A DNA stretch of 64,000 bases from JAWKTT01 sp041398965 (GCA_041398965.1 JAWKTT010000016.1:1-64000); one strand, 5' to 3'. Shown: positions 8,649 to 18,420, numbered from the stretch's first letter. Notes: a model not told the origin generated them from the letters alone. Numbers and translations are program-made.

Positions 8649-9083
8649 GGGGAGCCTTTGAATTCACGAACTCTCGACTTCATTGCCACGAAAACACTCT
8701 GTTGTCCCGTCTTCATCGTCCCCCGAATCGCCAGCGAGGGCGAACTCGCGATCGACGCACACCGTTTTCTCGTTGATGCTTCGGACGACGACTGACGCCA
8801 TTGCAGGGACTGTGTCAAACAGTATTGGGGTCGACGGGAAGTGAGGCGCGAAGCCGCGGCCAGAAAGGCTTGTTTGTCATTTGCAGTCAAACGACCGCTT
8901 CATGGCCGGAGGTGTCAAGAATTGCCGGTCGACCGTGTTTCTGGTCTCTCGGGAGCGATTCTCCGTTGACCTGACTTGGACGATCTCGATAGCGTCCCCT
9001 CGAATCTTCGCGAACTCCTTCGAGACACCCATGAGTCCGTCACGGATGTTCCAAGACTCTGGACTACTCGATCAATTACCCGT
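8649..9083. other. Gap before glmS with repeat copy B
   Basis: No supportable gene. It includes copy B of the 52-bp repeat at 8754-8805. ORFs in both directions here lack family character and Shine-Dalgarno sites. Confidence 0.4.
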
Positions 9084-9105
9084 CCCCAGGGCGCGTCTCC
9101 TGGGG
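9084..9105 (+). promoter_or_regulatory. Hairpin in the glmS leader
   Basis: CCCCAGG and CCTGGGG pair perfectly around an 8-nt loop, ending 25 nt before the glmS ATG. It is too small for the glmS ribozyme, and that ribozyme's conserved core is not visible. Role unknown. Confidence 0.3.
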
Positions 9106-9130
9106 CAGGATTTCTTTACCGGAGCACAGG

Positions 9131-10993
9131 ATGTGCGGCATTGTCGGCTACATTGGTCATCGCAACGCAACAGAGTTCCTGCTGGAAGGTCTGTATCGAC
9201 TCGAATATCGGGGATACGACTCCGCTGGAATCGCGGTGAAGGGGACAGGAGAGATCGCCATCCGCAAGAAATCGGGGCGAGTGAGTGAACTGGCGGGACT
9301 GCTGGATGAACAGCCAATCTCAGGACAGGTGGGGATTGGTCACACTCGCTGGGCGACCCACGGACCTCCGACTGATGTCAACTCGCATCCGCATATTGGA
9401 GGGAATGGGTCCGTCATTCTGGCTCACAACGGAGTCATTGAAAACTACACGAAGATTCGGACGCAGCTTCAGGGACTTGGTTACGTCTTTCGGACCGAAA
9501 CCGACACCGAGGCGGTGGCCCATCTGGTCGCCCATCACCTTGAAGAGCAGATTAAACTGGGCGAAGACCCCGAAAGCCCGAAGACCTGCCTCAAGGCGGT
9601 CGAGGTCTCGCTGGGAAAACTCAAGGGAACGTACGGTCTGGCGATCATGTTCCAGAATGTTCCCAAACTGGTGATTGCGGCACGTAATGGGAGCCCTCTG
9701 GTCATCGGGGTCGGCGATGGCGAACAGTTTGTCGCCAGCGATGCCCGTCCACTCGTCGGATACACCGACGAAGTGGTTTATCTCGGCGACCGCGAAATTG
9801 CCTTGTTGCATGGGGATCACTTTGAACTGTTGCACCGCGAAACAGGTCGGCAGTCTCCGTCGATTCAAACGCTCAATCAGGTAACCGACGACATCGAACT
9901 GGGAGACTTCCCGCACTACATGCTCAAGGAGATCTTCGAGCAACCTCAGTCAATCGAGAATGCTCTGCGGGGTCGGCTGGATGACGAAGAAGTGACCTCT
10001 GTTTTCGGTGGACTCAATCTCACCCCAGCAGCGCTGCGACGAGTCGATCGCATTGTGTTAACCGCTTGCGGCACCAGTTGGCATGCGGCACTCGTCGGTG
10101 AATATCTCATCGAAGAATTTGCCCGCATTCCGGTCGAAGTCGAGTACGCGTCGGAACTCCGATACCGCAACCCCCCAATCTCCGACAGGACGATGGTGTT
10201 TGCGATCACCCAGAGCGGCGAAACAGCGGACACCTTGGCAGCAATGCGCGAATGCAAACGCAAAGGTTTGCCAACGATGGCGATTTGCAATGTCGTCGGT
10301 TCGACAATTGCCCGTGAGGCGGACGGCGGAGTTTATCTCCACGCGGGACCAGAAGTGGGCGTCGCCTCGACGAAGGCATTTACCTCACAGGTGACAGTTC
10401 TCGCCCTCTTGGCATTACATTTCGGTCGACTTCGCGACCTCTCTTACACCGCAGGAAAGCGAATTATCCGTGCGCTCCGAGAGGCTCCCGAGAAGGCGGC
10501 ACAAACCCTGAAATGTCGCGACCGAGTTCAGGAAATCGCCGCCAAGTACAGTCAGTACAATAATTTCCTGTATTTAGGCCGTCTGTACAACTTCCCTTCG
10601 GCACTCGAAGGAGCGCTGAAGCTCAAAGAGATCAGCTACATTCATGCGGAAGGGTATCCGGCAGCCGAGATGAAGCACGGCCCGATTGCCTTGATCGACG
10701 AGCAGACTCCGGCAGTATTTGTCGTCCCTCGCGGCGGCATCTACTCGAAGGTGGTCAGTAACATGGAAGAGGTCAAAGCACGCAAGGGGAAGATCATCGC
10801 TATTGCCTGTGAAGGAGACGAACGGATTGCGGAACTGGCTGACGATGTGATCTTCGTCCCAGAGGCCGAAGACTTCCTGCAACCAATCGTCACTTCGATC
10901 CCATTGCAGTTACTCGCCTACGACATCGCCATTGCCCGCGGCTGCAACGTTGACCGCCCACGCAATCTGGCGAAGAGCGTCACTGTCGAGTAG
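9131..10993 (+). CDS. glmS: Glutamine-fructose-6-phosphate aminotransferase (isomerizing)
   Basis: Makes glucosamine-6-phosphate from fructose-6-phosphate and glutamine, the first step toward UDP-GlcNAc. 620 residues, close to the usual 609. It starts M-C-G-I-V-G-Y-I-G, so Cys2 becomes the N-terminal nucleophile of the glutaminase domain (residues 1-240), which also shows R-G-Y-D-S-A-G, G-H-T-R-W-A-T-H-G and H-N-G-V-I-E-N. Two SIS domains follow, with T-A-C-G-T-S-W-H, Q-S-G-E-T-A-D-T and the C-terminal N-L-A-K-S-V-T-V-E. Monocistronic, preceded by a leader hairpin. Confidence 0.97.
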   Translation: MCGIVGYIGHRNATEFLLEGLYRLEYRGYDSAGIAVKGTGEIAIRKKSGRVSELAGLLDEQPISGQVGIGHTRWATHGPPTDVNSHPHIGGNGSVILAHNGVIENYTKIRTQLQGLGYVFRTETDTEAVAHLVAHHLEEQIKLGEDPESPKTCLKAVEVSLGKLKGTYGLAIMFQNVPKLVIAARNGSPLVIGVGDGEQFVASDARPLVGYTDEVVYLGDREIALLHGDHFELLHRETGRQSPSIQTLNQVTDDIELGDFPHYMLKEIFEQPQSIENALRGRLDDEEVTSVFGGLNLTPAALRRVDRIVLTACGTSWHAALVGEYLIEEFARIPVEVEYASELRYRNPPISDRTMVFAITQSGETADTLAAMRECKRKGLPTMAICNVVGSTIAREADGGVYLHAGPEVGVASTKAFTSQVTVLALLALHFGRLRDLSYTAGKRIIRALREAPEKAAQTLKCRDRVQEIAAKYSQYNNFLYLGRLYNFPSALEGALKLKEISYIHAEGYPAAEMKHGPIALIDEQTPAVFVVPRGGIYSKVVSNMEEVKARKGKIIAIACEGDERIAELADDVIFVPEAEDFLQPIVTSIPLQLLAYDIAIARGCNVDRPRNLAKSVTVE

Positions 10994-11028
10994 CTTAGCC
11001 GACACGTCGGCAATCGGTCGCCACTCTG

Positions 11029-11073
11029 TGAAAGCCCCCGGGTCTGCACTTGCAACCCATCGAGGGGCTTTCA
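11029..11073 (+). terminator. Nested hairpin downstream of glmS
   Basis: TGAAAGCCCC and GGGGCTTTCA form a perfect 10-bp outer stem; inside it GGGT pairs with ACCC. It lies 36 nt after the glmS stop. A pure U-run is missing, so termination is plausible rather than certain. Confidence 0.45.
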
Positions 11074-11351
11074 TGCTTTGGAGTTTGACGAAAGGGCCAC
11101 GAAGGGGCTCGTCAACCATGAACTCCATTGCGTCCTGACGACGTTGCAGCCTGACAATTCTCACATTCGCGGACAGCTGCGGCTGGCTGGGCGAGTCAGA
11201 GCCCGCAAAATTGCGATGTTTTTTTGGGCGAAGAACGGGGTCTGTCAATGAAATTCTTCGTTCCTTTTGACCGGGGAGACTTTCTTGTCATAATGGGGCC
11301 AAGAGACCTGCGCCCGATGGAGGCGGGGTTCGAGCCTGCGAGGAGCCTTGG

Positions 11352-11867
11352 ATGTTCACCCCCTTTGAAGAACTTGAATACCTGGCAGACTTCCTTCCTG
11401 AAGAGGGGGAGGCAATCATCGTTTCTCGCCAGTTCGGCGAGTTGCGGTGCAGTCCCATTGGCGAAGACAGCCTGCGAGACGGGGTGGAAGATGCAGACCT
11501 CTATGGTCGGCTCGTCGAAGCGAATGAACTTCTCAACGCTCAGGGCGTTCGACCAATCTGGGTCTGTCTGCTCGGTTGGTTCTGGTTCTCTGTCACACTG
11601 TTCATGCTTGGCGACTTTGGCTGGAGCGAATGGTATCTCCCGGTCGGACTTGCCCTGCTGACCGCCTCGGGGTGTTACCACTGGATCCATGTGCGACAAC
11701 GACGTCTGTTTGATCAGATGATCGCTCCTCAGTTGCGACAGGAAATGGAGCGAGGACACTTCTCGGTGCATGCCTTGATCGCCGGAGTTCGGCAGCATGT
11801 CGAGTTTCGGACGTTGCTGGATGAGTTAGTCCAATGGCGGCCAGAGCGTCGGAAGGTCGTGCGATAG
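11352..11867 (+). CDS. Membrane protein, unknown function, upstream of aroA
   Basis: 171 residues: an acidic soluble N-terminal part (about 1-65), two hydrophobic segments (about 69-88 and 94-110) separated by a short turn, then a basic, probably helical tail with a W-I-H-V-R-Q-R-R-L-F-D-Q motif. I do not recognise the family. Its TAG stop ends one base before the GTG proposed for aroA, so the two genes, and rsmB after them, are probably cotranscribed. Confidence 0.7.
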   Translation: MFTPFEELEYLADFLPEEGEAIIVSRQFGELRCSPIGEDSLRDGVEDADLYGRLVEANELLNAQGVRPIWVCLLGWFWFSVTLFMLGDFGWSEWYLPVGLALLTASGCYHWIHVRQRRLFDQMIAPQLRQEMERGHFSVHALIAGVRQHVEFRTLLDELVQWRPERRKVVR

Positions 11868-11868
11868 C

Positions 11869-13197
11869 GTGACCAATCCTTCCGCAATGACATCTTCTTC
11901 CGCCCTTTCGGCCTTGGCCATGACCCCCGTCACCGGGCCGGTCGTTGGTGCCATTCGCCCTCCCGGATCGAAGAGTCTGACGAACCGGGCTCTCGTGTTG
12001 GGGGGACTTGCTCCTGAACCAACGACACTGACTGGCGTCCTCGACAGTGACGACACCCGCGTCATGATTGCCGCATTGAGAACGCTGGGCTTGTCGATTC
12101 AGCAAGACCTCGACGCACGCACAATCTCGTTTGCCGGTCGACATGGTTGGCCGACGGGTGAGACTGCGAACCTCTGGCTGGAAAACAGTGGCACCAGTAT
12201 TCGCTTCTTGACGGCGTACTGTGCCCTCGCCCCGGAAGGGGTTGTCTGCCGTCTTGATGGAAACACCCGGATGCGCGAACGGCCCATCCAACCACTTGTC
12301 GACGCTCTGACCCGCTGGGGAGCGGACGTTTCGTGCGACTTGGGAACTGGTTGCCCCCCAGTGACGGTTGTCGGAAAGGGTTTACCGGGAGGCCGGGTAA
12401 CGGTCTCGGGATCGCTTTCAAGTCAATATCTGAGCGCACTCATGATGGTCGCCCCCTGTGCCTCTGGGCCGGAGTCGGTGACGCTGACAGTCGAGGGGAC
12501 GCTCGTCTCGCGCCCTTACGTCGACATGACACTGGCGATCATGCGGGACTTTGGGGCCTCGATTGATGAACCGGTCGAAAACCAGTTTGTCATCGCCCCG
12601 ACGGGGTATCAGGGTCGAGAATACGCGATCGAACCGGACGCCTCTGCGGCGAGTTACTTCTTCGCTGCCGCCGCCGTGACAGGGGGGAAAATCACCGTTA
12701 AAGGCTTGCATCGCGATTCGCTACAAGGAGACGTCCTGTTCGCCGAGGCGCTGGAGCGAATGGGTTGCCGGGTCGATTGGAATCCCGATTCAATTACAGT
12801 TCACGGAGGTCCACTGCGGGGAATCGAGATCGACATGAACGCGATCTCGGACACCGCCCAGACTCTCGCTGCCGTCGCTCCGTTTGCTGACGGTCCAACG
12901 CGGATTACCAATGTCGCCCACATGCGTCACAAAGAGACCGATCGAGTGGGGGCCGTCGTCACCGAGTTACGCAAACTCGGACTGACGGTCGACGAACATG
13001 ACGACGGCATGACGATTCATCCTGGCCCGATGTCGGGAGCCTCGATTGCGACTTATGACGACCATCGTATGGCGATGAGTTTTGCTATTCTCGGTCTAAG
13101 GCAACCAGGCATCATCATCGAGCATCCGGGTTGTACGTCCAAGACTTATCCGAATTTCTTCGCCGACCTCGGGCGACTCTGTGGAGGCGAACAATGA
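11869..13197 (+). CDS. aroA: 3-phosphoshikimate 1-carboxyvinyltransferase (EPSP synthase)
   Basis: Transfers the enolpyruvyl group of PEP to shikimate-3-phosphate in aromatic amino acid synthesis. About 442 residues, normal length. Conserved motifs: G-S-K-S-L-T-N-R-A near the start, N-S-G-T-S-I-R-F, D-G-N-T-R-M-R-E-R-P and, near the end, Y-D-D-H-R-M-A-M-S. The GTG at 11869 lies right after the preceding stop; an ATG at 11887 is an alternative start. The stop overlaps the rsmB start as ATGA, a sign of translational coupling. Confidence 0.95.
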   Translation: MTNPSAMTSSSALSALAMTPVTGPVVGAIRPPGSKSLTNRALVLGGLAPEPTTLTGVLDSDDTRVMIAALRTLGLSIQQDLDARTISFAGRHGWPTGETANLWLENSGTSIRFLTAYCALAPEGVVCRLDGNTRMRERPIQPLVDALTRWGADVSCDLGTGCPPVTVVGKGLPGGRVTVSGSLSSQYLSALMMVAPCASGPESVTLTVEGTLVSRPYVDMTLAIMRDFGASIDEPVENQFVIAPTGYQGREYAIEPDASAASYFFAAAAVTGGKITVKGLHRDSLQGDVLFAEALERMGCRVDWNPDSITVHGGPLRGIEIDMNAISDTAQTLAAVAPFADGPTRITNVAHMRHKETDRVGAVVTELRKLGLTVDEHDDGMTIHPGPMSGASIATYDDHRMAMSFAILGLRQPGIIIEHPGCTSKTYPNFFADLGRLCGGEQ

Positions 13198-14714
13198 CCA
13201 GTTCTCGACGTGCTGATGGCCGCATTCGACGATTTTATCCCCCGACCGAGACGGTCCCTGGACAACGCGGGATTAAGGGGACGCCCCCCGTCGTGGCACC
13301 CCATCGCAAGACATCTCGGCGTATCGCTTATGATGTGCTGCAAGAGTACGCAGCACGTCTCCGCGAACGGGACGAACAAACCCTGCGGGCCTCGACCGAA
13401 CGCGATCCGCAATCGATGGCGTTCATCACCCAGTTGCTCGACGATCGACTCAAACTGGTCGATCCCCCGTTGCAGGAACGAAAGCTCGCGACCGAACTTG
13501 TCTGCGGGGTTGTTCGACGAAGGCTCACACTCGACACCATCATCAAGAAGTTCGCATCCCGACAGCGTGACCGCATCGAAGATGGCCTGTGGACCCTACT
13601 CGAGATCGGGGTCTATCAGCTAATCCTTTTGAAGTCGATTCCCGCACATGCTGCCGTCTATGAGACTGTCAACATCTGTAAGCATCTCCGCAAGCCCGAG
13701 TGGACCGGAATGCTGAACGCGGTGCTTCGTACCATCGAACGGTCGATCACGAGTGAATTCGTCGATCAGCCACAAGCCGATGCCGTCCCGTTTGGCGACC
13801 AGTACCGCCGCTTTCTGGAGCCGGTCTTTGCCGATCCGACAGAGTCTCCTGTTCCGTATCTTGTGTCGGCTTTCAGCTATCCCCCTTGGATCATCGAAAG
13901 CTGGATCAAGTCTCATGGGTTCGATGGAGCGATCCATCTAGCGAAGTGGTTCAACACGCCGGGTCGGATGTCGCTGCGAGTCAACCGACTCAAAACAGAT
14001 CGCGACAAGCTGCTTGAAGTGTTAGCGACCTGCGGAGCTGAAGCAACTCCCGGCGATCTCCCCGAGGCGATTCGTTTGGCCCATACGATGCGTGTTGAAG
14101 ACATCCCCGGCTTCGCCGAAGGTTTGTTTAGTGTCCAAGACGAAACCGCGATGCAGGCGGCCAACCTCTTGGACCCGCAGCCGGGAGAGACGATTCTTGA
14201 CCTGTGTGCCGCCCCCGGCGGGAAGTCGATGCACATGGCCGAGCGAATGCAAAATCAGGGCCGCGTCGTCGCGTGCGATACCGTCGCCGAACGATTGCAA
14301 CTGGTCAATTCCGGTGCCGCCCGTCTTGGGCTGACGATCATCGAAACGTGTCCAATCACGCAGAAGTCGCAAGGGATTCCTCCTGCGACGTACGACGGCA
14401 TCCTCGTCGACGTCCCCTGCTCGAACACCGGCGTCCTGGGAAAACGGGTCGATGTTCGTTGGCGCATGACAGCCGACACACTCCACGATCTGCTTCCGGT
14501 CCAGGAACGTCTGTTGACGACCGCCATGCACAAAGTTCGTCCCGGCGGTCGAGTGGTTTATTCGACGTGCAGCACAGAACCCGCTGAGAACGAATGGATC
14601 GTGCGATCGGTCCTCAAGCTGTACCCTGAATGGGTTCTCGAATCCGAACAAACCCACTCCCCCGGCCATCCCACCGACGGCGGCTACCAAGCCCTCCTCC
14701 GCGCCCCAAAGTAG
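13194..14714 (+). CDS. rsmB: 16S rRNA (cytosine-5) methyltransferase, RsmB type
   Basis: Predicted to methylate C967 of 16S rRNA using S-adenosylmethionine. The 506-residue protein has an N-terminal NusB-like helical domain (about 45-190) and a Rossmann methyltransferase domain. The SAM motif is D-L-C-A-A-P-G-G-K-S near residue 337; the two cysteines of the m5C enzymes are in D-V-P-C-S-N-T-G near 406 and Y-S-T-C-S near 457. The ATG at 13194 overlaps the aroA stop. A Lys/Arg-rich extension of about 40 residues precedes the NusB domain. Confidence 0.92.
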   Translation: MTSSRRADGRIRRFYPPTETVPGQRGIKGTPPVVAPHRKTSRRIAYDVLQEYAARLRERDEQTLRASTERDPQSMAFITQLLDDRLKLVDPPLQERKLATELVCGVVRRRLTLDTIIKKFASRQRDRIEDGLWTLLEIGVYQLILLKSIPAHAAVYETVNICKHLRKPEWTGMLNAVLRTIERSITSEFVDQPQADAVPFGDQYRRFLEPVFADPTESPVPYLVSAFSYPPWIIESWIKSHGFDGAIHLAKWFNTPGRMSLRVNRLKTDRDKLLEVLATCGAEATPGDLPEAIRLAHTMRVEDIPGFAEGLFSVQDETAMQAANLLDPQPGETILDLCAAPGGKSMHMAERMQNQGRVVACDTVAERLQLVNSGAARLGLTIIETCPITQKSQGIPPATYDGILVDVPCSNTGVLGKRVDVRWRMTADTLHDLLPVQERLLTTAMHKVRPGGRVVYSTCSTEPAENEWIVRSVLKLYPEWVLESEQTHSPGHPTDGGYQALLRAPK

Positions 14715-14845
14715 CTCACCGCCACCACCATCAACGCCACCAACTGATTCCGCAACTTCCCGGTTGGGAACTCACTCAGTCGCCTCGCGGAATGGTGGAT
14801 CAACCCGTTTACTGTGCGGGCGCATCCATGAATCGCCAGTCGCCG

Positions 14846-15667
14846 TTAGTCGGCAGAAACGCCGCAGAGTTCTTCGGCGGCAGCTTCGACTTCGATGCGG
14901 GTGAGCTTTTCTAAGCCATCCGCAAAGCCGACGAGCAGCGAGAGGTCGCAGAGTTGGTTGATCTTGCGGGGGACACCTTGCGACAGTTGCCAGAAACTGC
15001 GGAGAGCGTCGGGGTCGAAGACGGCAGTCTCTAAACCGGCGATCTTGAGGCGATGCTTGATGTACTGCGTCGACTCTTCTTCGCTGAGTGGATGTAGCGT
15101 CGTTCGGACAGCGACGCGGTCATGAAGTGCGGGGAGCTTCCGGACGCGGTTCAGCAAATCGGGTCGCCCACAGAGGACCAGCGAGAACAAATCGGGCTGC
15201 TGTTGCTGCAAATTGAGCAACAACTGCAACGTCTGCAAATGAGTGGTCTCCAGCAGGTGAGCCTCGTCAATGATGATGACCGGACTCTGCCCCTCGCGCA
15301 CATGGGTGGTCAATCGCCTTTCGAGCCGGGCGAAAATCACGTCGGCCCCTTGATGCGAGTCGACGGATGTGGCAGGCTCGCCGAGTCGAACAGCCAGCGT
15401 CGAGAGGAGTTCCGATGGGGTCAGTTGCGGATAGACAAGCCGGACGACAGGGCGAAACCGCTCGGCCAATTGCTGTTCGAGAACATGGGTGAGAAACGAC
15501 TTCCCCGCCCCGTGTCCGCCGACGACGAGACCAACCCCTTTACGGTTCTCGATGAGATACCGCAGCTTCAGCAACGCCCCATGATGCGAGCGGCCCGGGA
15601 AGTAGTGGGCCGGGTTCGCGTCGTTTTCGAAAGGGGCCGATGTCAGACGCCAATACGATTCGTACAT
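14846..15667 (-). CDS. AAA ATPase of the ExeA/GspA type
   Basis: 273 residues. The N-terminus M-Y-E-S-Y-W-R-L-T-S-A-P-F is the typical opening of ExeA/GspA-like ATPases. Walker A is G-G-H-G-A-G-K-S at 50-57 and Walker B I-I-I-D-E-A-H at 131-137; a sensor-type C-G-R-P-D-L follows. The family couples ATP hydrolysis to envelope assembly, for example secretin insertion with ExeB/GspB, or to transposition; no transposase is near. It starts just after the stop of the gene for a membrane-anchored protein (15671-16243), so the pair is probably one operon, resembling the GspA/GspB arrangement. Planctomycetes often carry several such ATPases of unknown role. Confidence 0.82.
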   Translation of the reverse strand: MYESYWRLTSAPFENDANPAHYFPGRSHHGALLKLRYLIENRKGVGLVVGGHGAGKSFLTHVLEQQLAERFRPVVRLVYPQLTPSELLSTLAVRLGEPATSVDSHQGADVIFARLERRLTTHVREGQSPVIIIDEAHLLETTHLQTLQLLLNLQQQQPDLFSLVLCGRPDLLNRVRKLPALHDRVAVRTTLHPLSEEESTQYIKHRLKIAGLETAVFDPDALRSFWQLSQGVPRKINQLCDLSLLVGFADGLEKLTRIEVEAAAEELCGVSAD

Positions 15668-15670
15668 GCC

Positions 15671-16243
15671 TTATCGTTCCCTGCCGAAAGTCTCGATCGT
15701 TCCGAGAAACCAAGCCGGAGCACCCGGGCGGTTCCCTTGTTCGTGTTGTCTTTGTGTAAAATTGCCTGCAAGACTGCTCTGATGCCCGACGGGAAGTATC
15801 TCCGGCTGATGCTCCCCAGCGACTGTAGTCCAATGGGCTGAGACCACTCCGGCTTCCCCACGGTTCGATCCGACGGTCGCATCCGGAGTCTCCTCAAAGA
15901 AGACCGGAACAACATCGGTAAATCGACCGATCGGAAGCGAAACCGCCGATGGTTGCCCGGCGACTGCCGAGATGGAAGTCGAGGTTGTAGGATGCTCTGT
16001 CATTCCGTAGGAGAGGTTCTCTTGTCCTGCTGTCGGTGGACTGGCAACGGCCATCTTTTCGGGGGACTCCCAGTTCGACTCCATGTCATCGGGCGACCAC
16101 TCCGGTAACCGATGGGCAACATCGTACCGAGTCATATCCTCCTGACCGGGACGGAGTTTCATCCATCCCAGGGCGACCGCCAATAGGACCACAATCCCCG
16201 CCACTGGACCGACCCACGATCGAGAGTATTCTGGTATGGTCAT
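15671..16243 (-). CDS. Membrane-anchored partner of the ExeA-like ATPase
   Basis: 190 residues with one hydrophobic segment at about residues 10-28 (G-P-V-A-G-I-V-V-L-L-A-V-A-L-G-W), then a low-complexity Ser/Thr/Pro/Glu-rich remainder without recognisable domains. The TAA stop lies 3 nt before the ATPase ATG, so the two are very likely cotranscribed. By analogy with GspB/ExeB it may be a peptidoglycan- or membrane-anchored partner, but no peptidoglycan-binding domain is visible. AAGG/GAGGGG precedes the ATG. Confidence 0.65.
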   Translation of the reverse strand: MTIPEYSRSWVGPVAGIVVLLAVALGWMKLRPGQEDMTRYDVAHRLPEWSPDDMESNWESPEKMAVASPPTAGQENLSYGMTEHPTTSTSISAVAGQPSAVSLPIGRFTDVVPVFFEETPDATVGSNRGEAGVVSAHWTTVAGEHQPEILPVGHQSSLAGNFTQRQHEQGNRPGAPAWFLGTIETFGRER

Positions 16244-16787
16244 CCTTGCCCCTCTGTGAACTAAAACAGACCGACTTTCGAATCCTGTTCGACGTTCTGT
16301 CGAAGTTCTTCAATGCCTTCGGAACTTCCAAGAAGTGCGACTGCCACTTAACTGGTTGTCCTTGGGAAAGGTCCAAGTCGATCGGTCGTTGCAATCACTC
16401 TTATCATCCCTATCGGCCCCACGTCCCCCCGATCGTGACAGAGACGCGGGAAATGCCAGTCAGTCAAACTAGGGGCTCTGCGCAAAGAGCATTGATCGCG
16501 ATGCGGTCAGGTCCAAAGTGCTAACTCATCTTCACAGTCGAGCCCAAGCCAACCAGGCAACTCGGCAACTCGGCAGAGTTCGCCCCACACTCACCGGAAG
16601 GGTTACCACTCCCGTGCCCACACCGCCGGCAGCAGAAGTGTTCGCATTCACATCGCAACACATGGCATCGCATCGCAAAAGATTCGAAGCCAGCCCCTCG
16701 CAAGTTGTCTCTGGCTTGCGAGTCCCTGAAGGATGAGACATCAGATGAGTCGAACGAAAGATGCCTGCGCAGGCCATGAACGACCTG
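16244..16787. other. Intergenic region with one perfect hairpin
   Basis: No convincing gene in 544 nt. CTCGCAAG at 16697-16704 and CTTGCGAG at 16715-16722 form a perfect 8-bp hairpin, 66 nt past the sulfatase stop on the minus strand, but without a U-run. Confidence 0.35.
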
Positions 16788-18260
16788 CTACTTACTCTCG
16801 ATGTAGTCGGCACCGTTGAGGCTATTCACGACGGAGGTTTGCCACGTCGTCAGTTCTTTGAGCATGGCATTGAGGCGGTCGGGGTGTTGTTTGGAGAGGT
16901 CACTCTGTTCTTGGGGATCCTCGTCAAGATTGTAGAGGGCATAGGTTTCCGTCGTCTGTTTCTTGCCACTTGAAATGCGGTGCAATTTCCAGGGAGGGGA
17001 GAGCCATGTGGCGTGGCCAGGGAAGGTGTCGACAGGATACTTTTTCTCCATTCTGGAAGCAGCCGTCCGTTCTGGGGGAGCCGTCGATGGTGCGTTTCCA
17101 GCCTGTTCTTCCAACTGTGCCGCCAACAGTTTGTCGGCAGGTGTCGAGATCCCCCCCGTCGGGTGAACCCAGAATCCCAGTGATCGAGCGGAGGGTGTTT
17201 CACCTCTCAGCAGCGGCGCAAAACTGATACCGTCGAGTCGAGGTTGCTGGTCGACCTTGGCCCCGGCAAGTTCAAGCATTGTGGGGTAGATGTCCGACGT
17301 AGAAAGAGTCGCGGTCGACGTGCGAGGTGACTTGATAACACGGGGCCACTCGATGAGCCCAGGAACCCGAACACCCCCTTCGTAAAGTGTCCCTTTGTTC
17401 CCCCGCAGTCCACCGTTCGAGCCGGCGCTCTTCCCTTGGGGGCCATTGTCACTGGTGAACAGCAACACCGTATTTTCCCTCGCTCCGATTTGATCGAGTT
17501 CCTTGCGAAGGTCTCCCATCGCTCGATCGATCCCGGCGATTTCGGCGTAGTAATTCTGTTTCGCCGCAGAGAGGTCCGCGTAAGGGGCCTTCAGGTCGGC
17601 GGTTCCAATGTGTGGACCATGGGGATTGCCGAACCAAATCACCGCAAGGAACGGCTGCTGCTTCGCCTGTTGTTGACGTATGAACTTGAGTGCCGCCCGT
17701 ACAGTCACCTGCGAACTCTCTCCCTGAGCCCGTTTGACGACCCCATTTTCCGAAAACAGAGGATCGTTTTCGTAGAAGTTGGGGCTGGAGACCCAAGTGT
17801 CAAAGCCACTCTCTCCAGGGGAGACCGGGTCTTCGGCCCGACAACTGCCGAGATGCCACTTTCCAAAGTGTCCCGTCGCATAGCCCGCCTGCTTGAGAGC
17901 TTCCGCCAGAGTCACTTCTTCGGGACGTAAAGTGTGGCCCCAGGAGAAACAGGCAAACCGGTTCGGATGTCGCCCGGTCAGAAAGCTCCCCCGAGTCGGG
18001 GAACAAACGGGATGAGCCGCATAAAACCGATCGCATCGCAAACCGGTCGCCGCCATCTCGTCGAGGACCGGCGTCTTCAGCTCCGGATGCTGCATGTAGC
18101 CAACGTCGCCCCAACCCTGATCGTCCGTCATACAGAGGATGAAATTAGGACGCTCCGCCGCAGCAACGTCGGCTACGGGCCACGGAATGAGAGGGATCAG
18201 TGCGAACACAAACAAGAGAGAGCGAACCCGGCGAAGGGCAAACAAACAGGGTTGTGTCAT
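16788..18260 (-). CDS. Secreted arylsulfatase-family sulfatase
   Basis: Predicted to hydrolyse sulfate esters, probably on polysaccharides. 490 residues with a signal peptide of about 35. The formylglycine signature C-S-P-T-R-G-S-F-L-T-G-R begins at Cys86, which must be oxidised to formylglycine. Calcium ligands are in T-D-D-Q-G-W (46-47), and G-K-W-H-L-G and S-D-N-G-P further along are typical. Substrate cannot be read from sequence. It stands alone; the maturation enzyme is not in the window. Confidence 0.9.
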   Translation of the reverse strand: MTQPCLFALRRVRSLLFVFALIPLIPWPVADVAAAERPNFILCMTDDQGWGDVGYMQHPELKTPVLDEMAATGLRCDRFYAAHPVCSPTRGSFLTGRHPNRFACFSWGHTLRPEEVTLAEALKQAGYATGHFGKWHLGSCRAEDPVSPGESGFDTWVSSPNFYENDPLFSENGVVKRAQGESSQVTVRAALKFIRQQQAKQQPFLAVIWFGNPHGPHIGTADLKAPYADLSAAKQNYYAEIAGIDRAMGDLRKELDQIGARENTVLLFTSDNGPQGKSAGSNGGLRGNKGTLYEGGVRVPGLIEWPRVIKSPRTSTATLSTSDIYPTMLELAGAKVDQQPRLDGISFAPLLRGETPSARSLGFWVHPTGGISTPADKLLAAQLEEQAGNAPSTAPPERTAASRMEKKYPVDTFPGHATWLSPPWKLHRISSGKKQTTETYALYNLDEDPQEQSDLSKQHPDRLNAMLKELTTWQTSVVNSLNGADYIESK

Positions 18261-18371
18261 GTGTCAGATTCCAGAGTCTGCGGAGTGAACGGCCATTGTG
18301 TGTGGCTTCGTCAAATGACGGGGCGAGAAGGGAGTATTGTCCAATGACCACTTCCCGCAGGGTGATGCAGG

Positions 18372-18420
18372 GAATACGATGTAGGGGGCCCCCTCCCGGT
18401 AAACGTGCATTGCCGGGAAG
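18372..18420. promoter_or_regulatory. Palindromes in the hsp20 upstream region
   Basis: A perfect 12-bp palindrome AGGGGGCCCCCT, then TCCCGG and CCGGGA as a 6-bp hairpin. A TTGACA hexamer at 18425-18430 could be a -35 box, but no good -10 is at the right distance. No CIRCE element is present. Confidence 0.25.

Noticed and set aside
9084..9105. glmS ribozyme
   Set aside because: Only a small hairpin is present, and the catalytic core sequence is not visible.
14846..15667. Transposition ATPase (IstB/TniB-like)
   Set aside because: The N-terminus fits ExeA-type proteins, and no transposase or terminal inverted repeats lie nearby.
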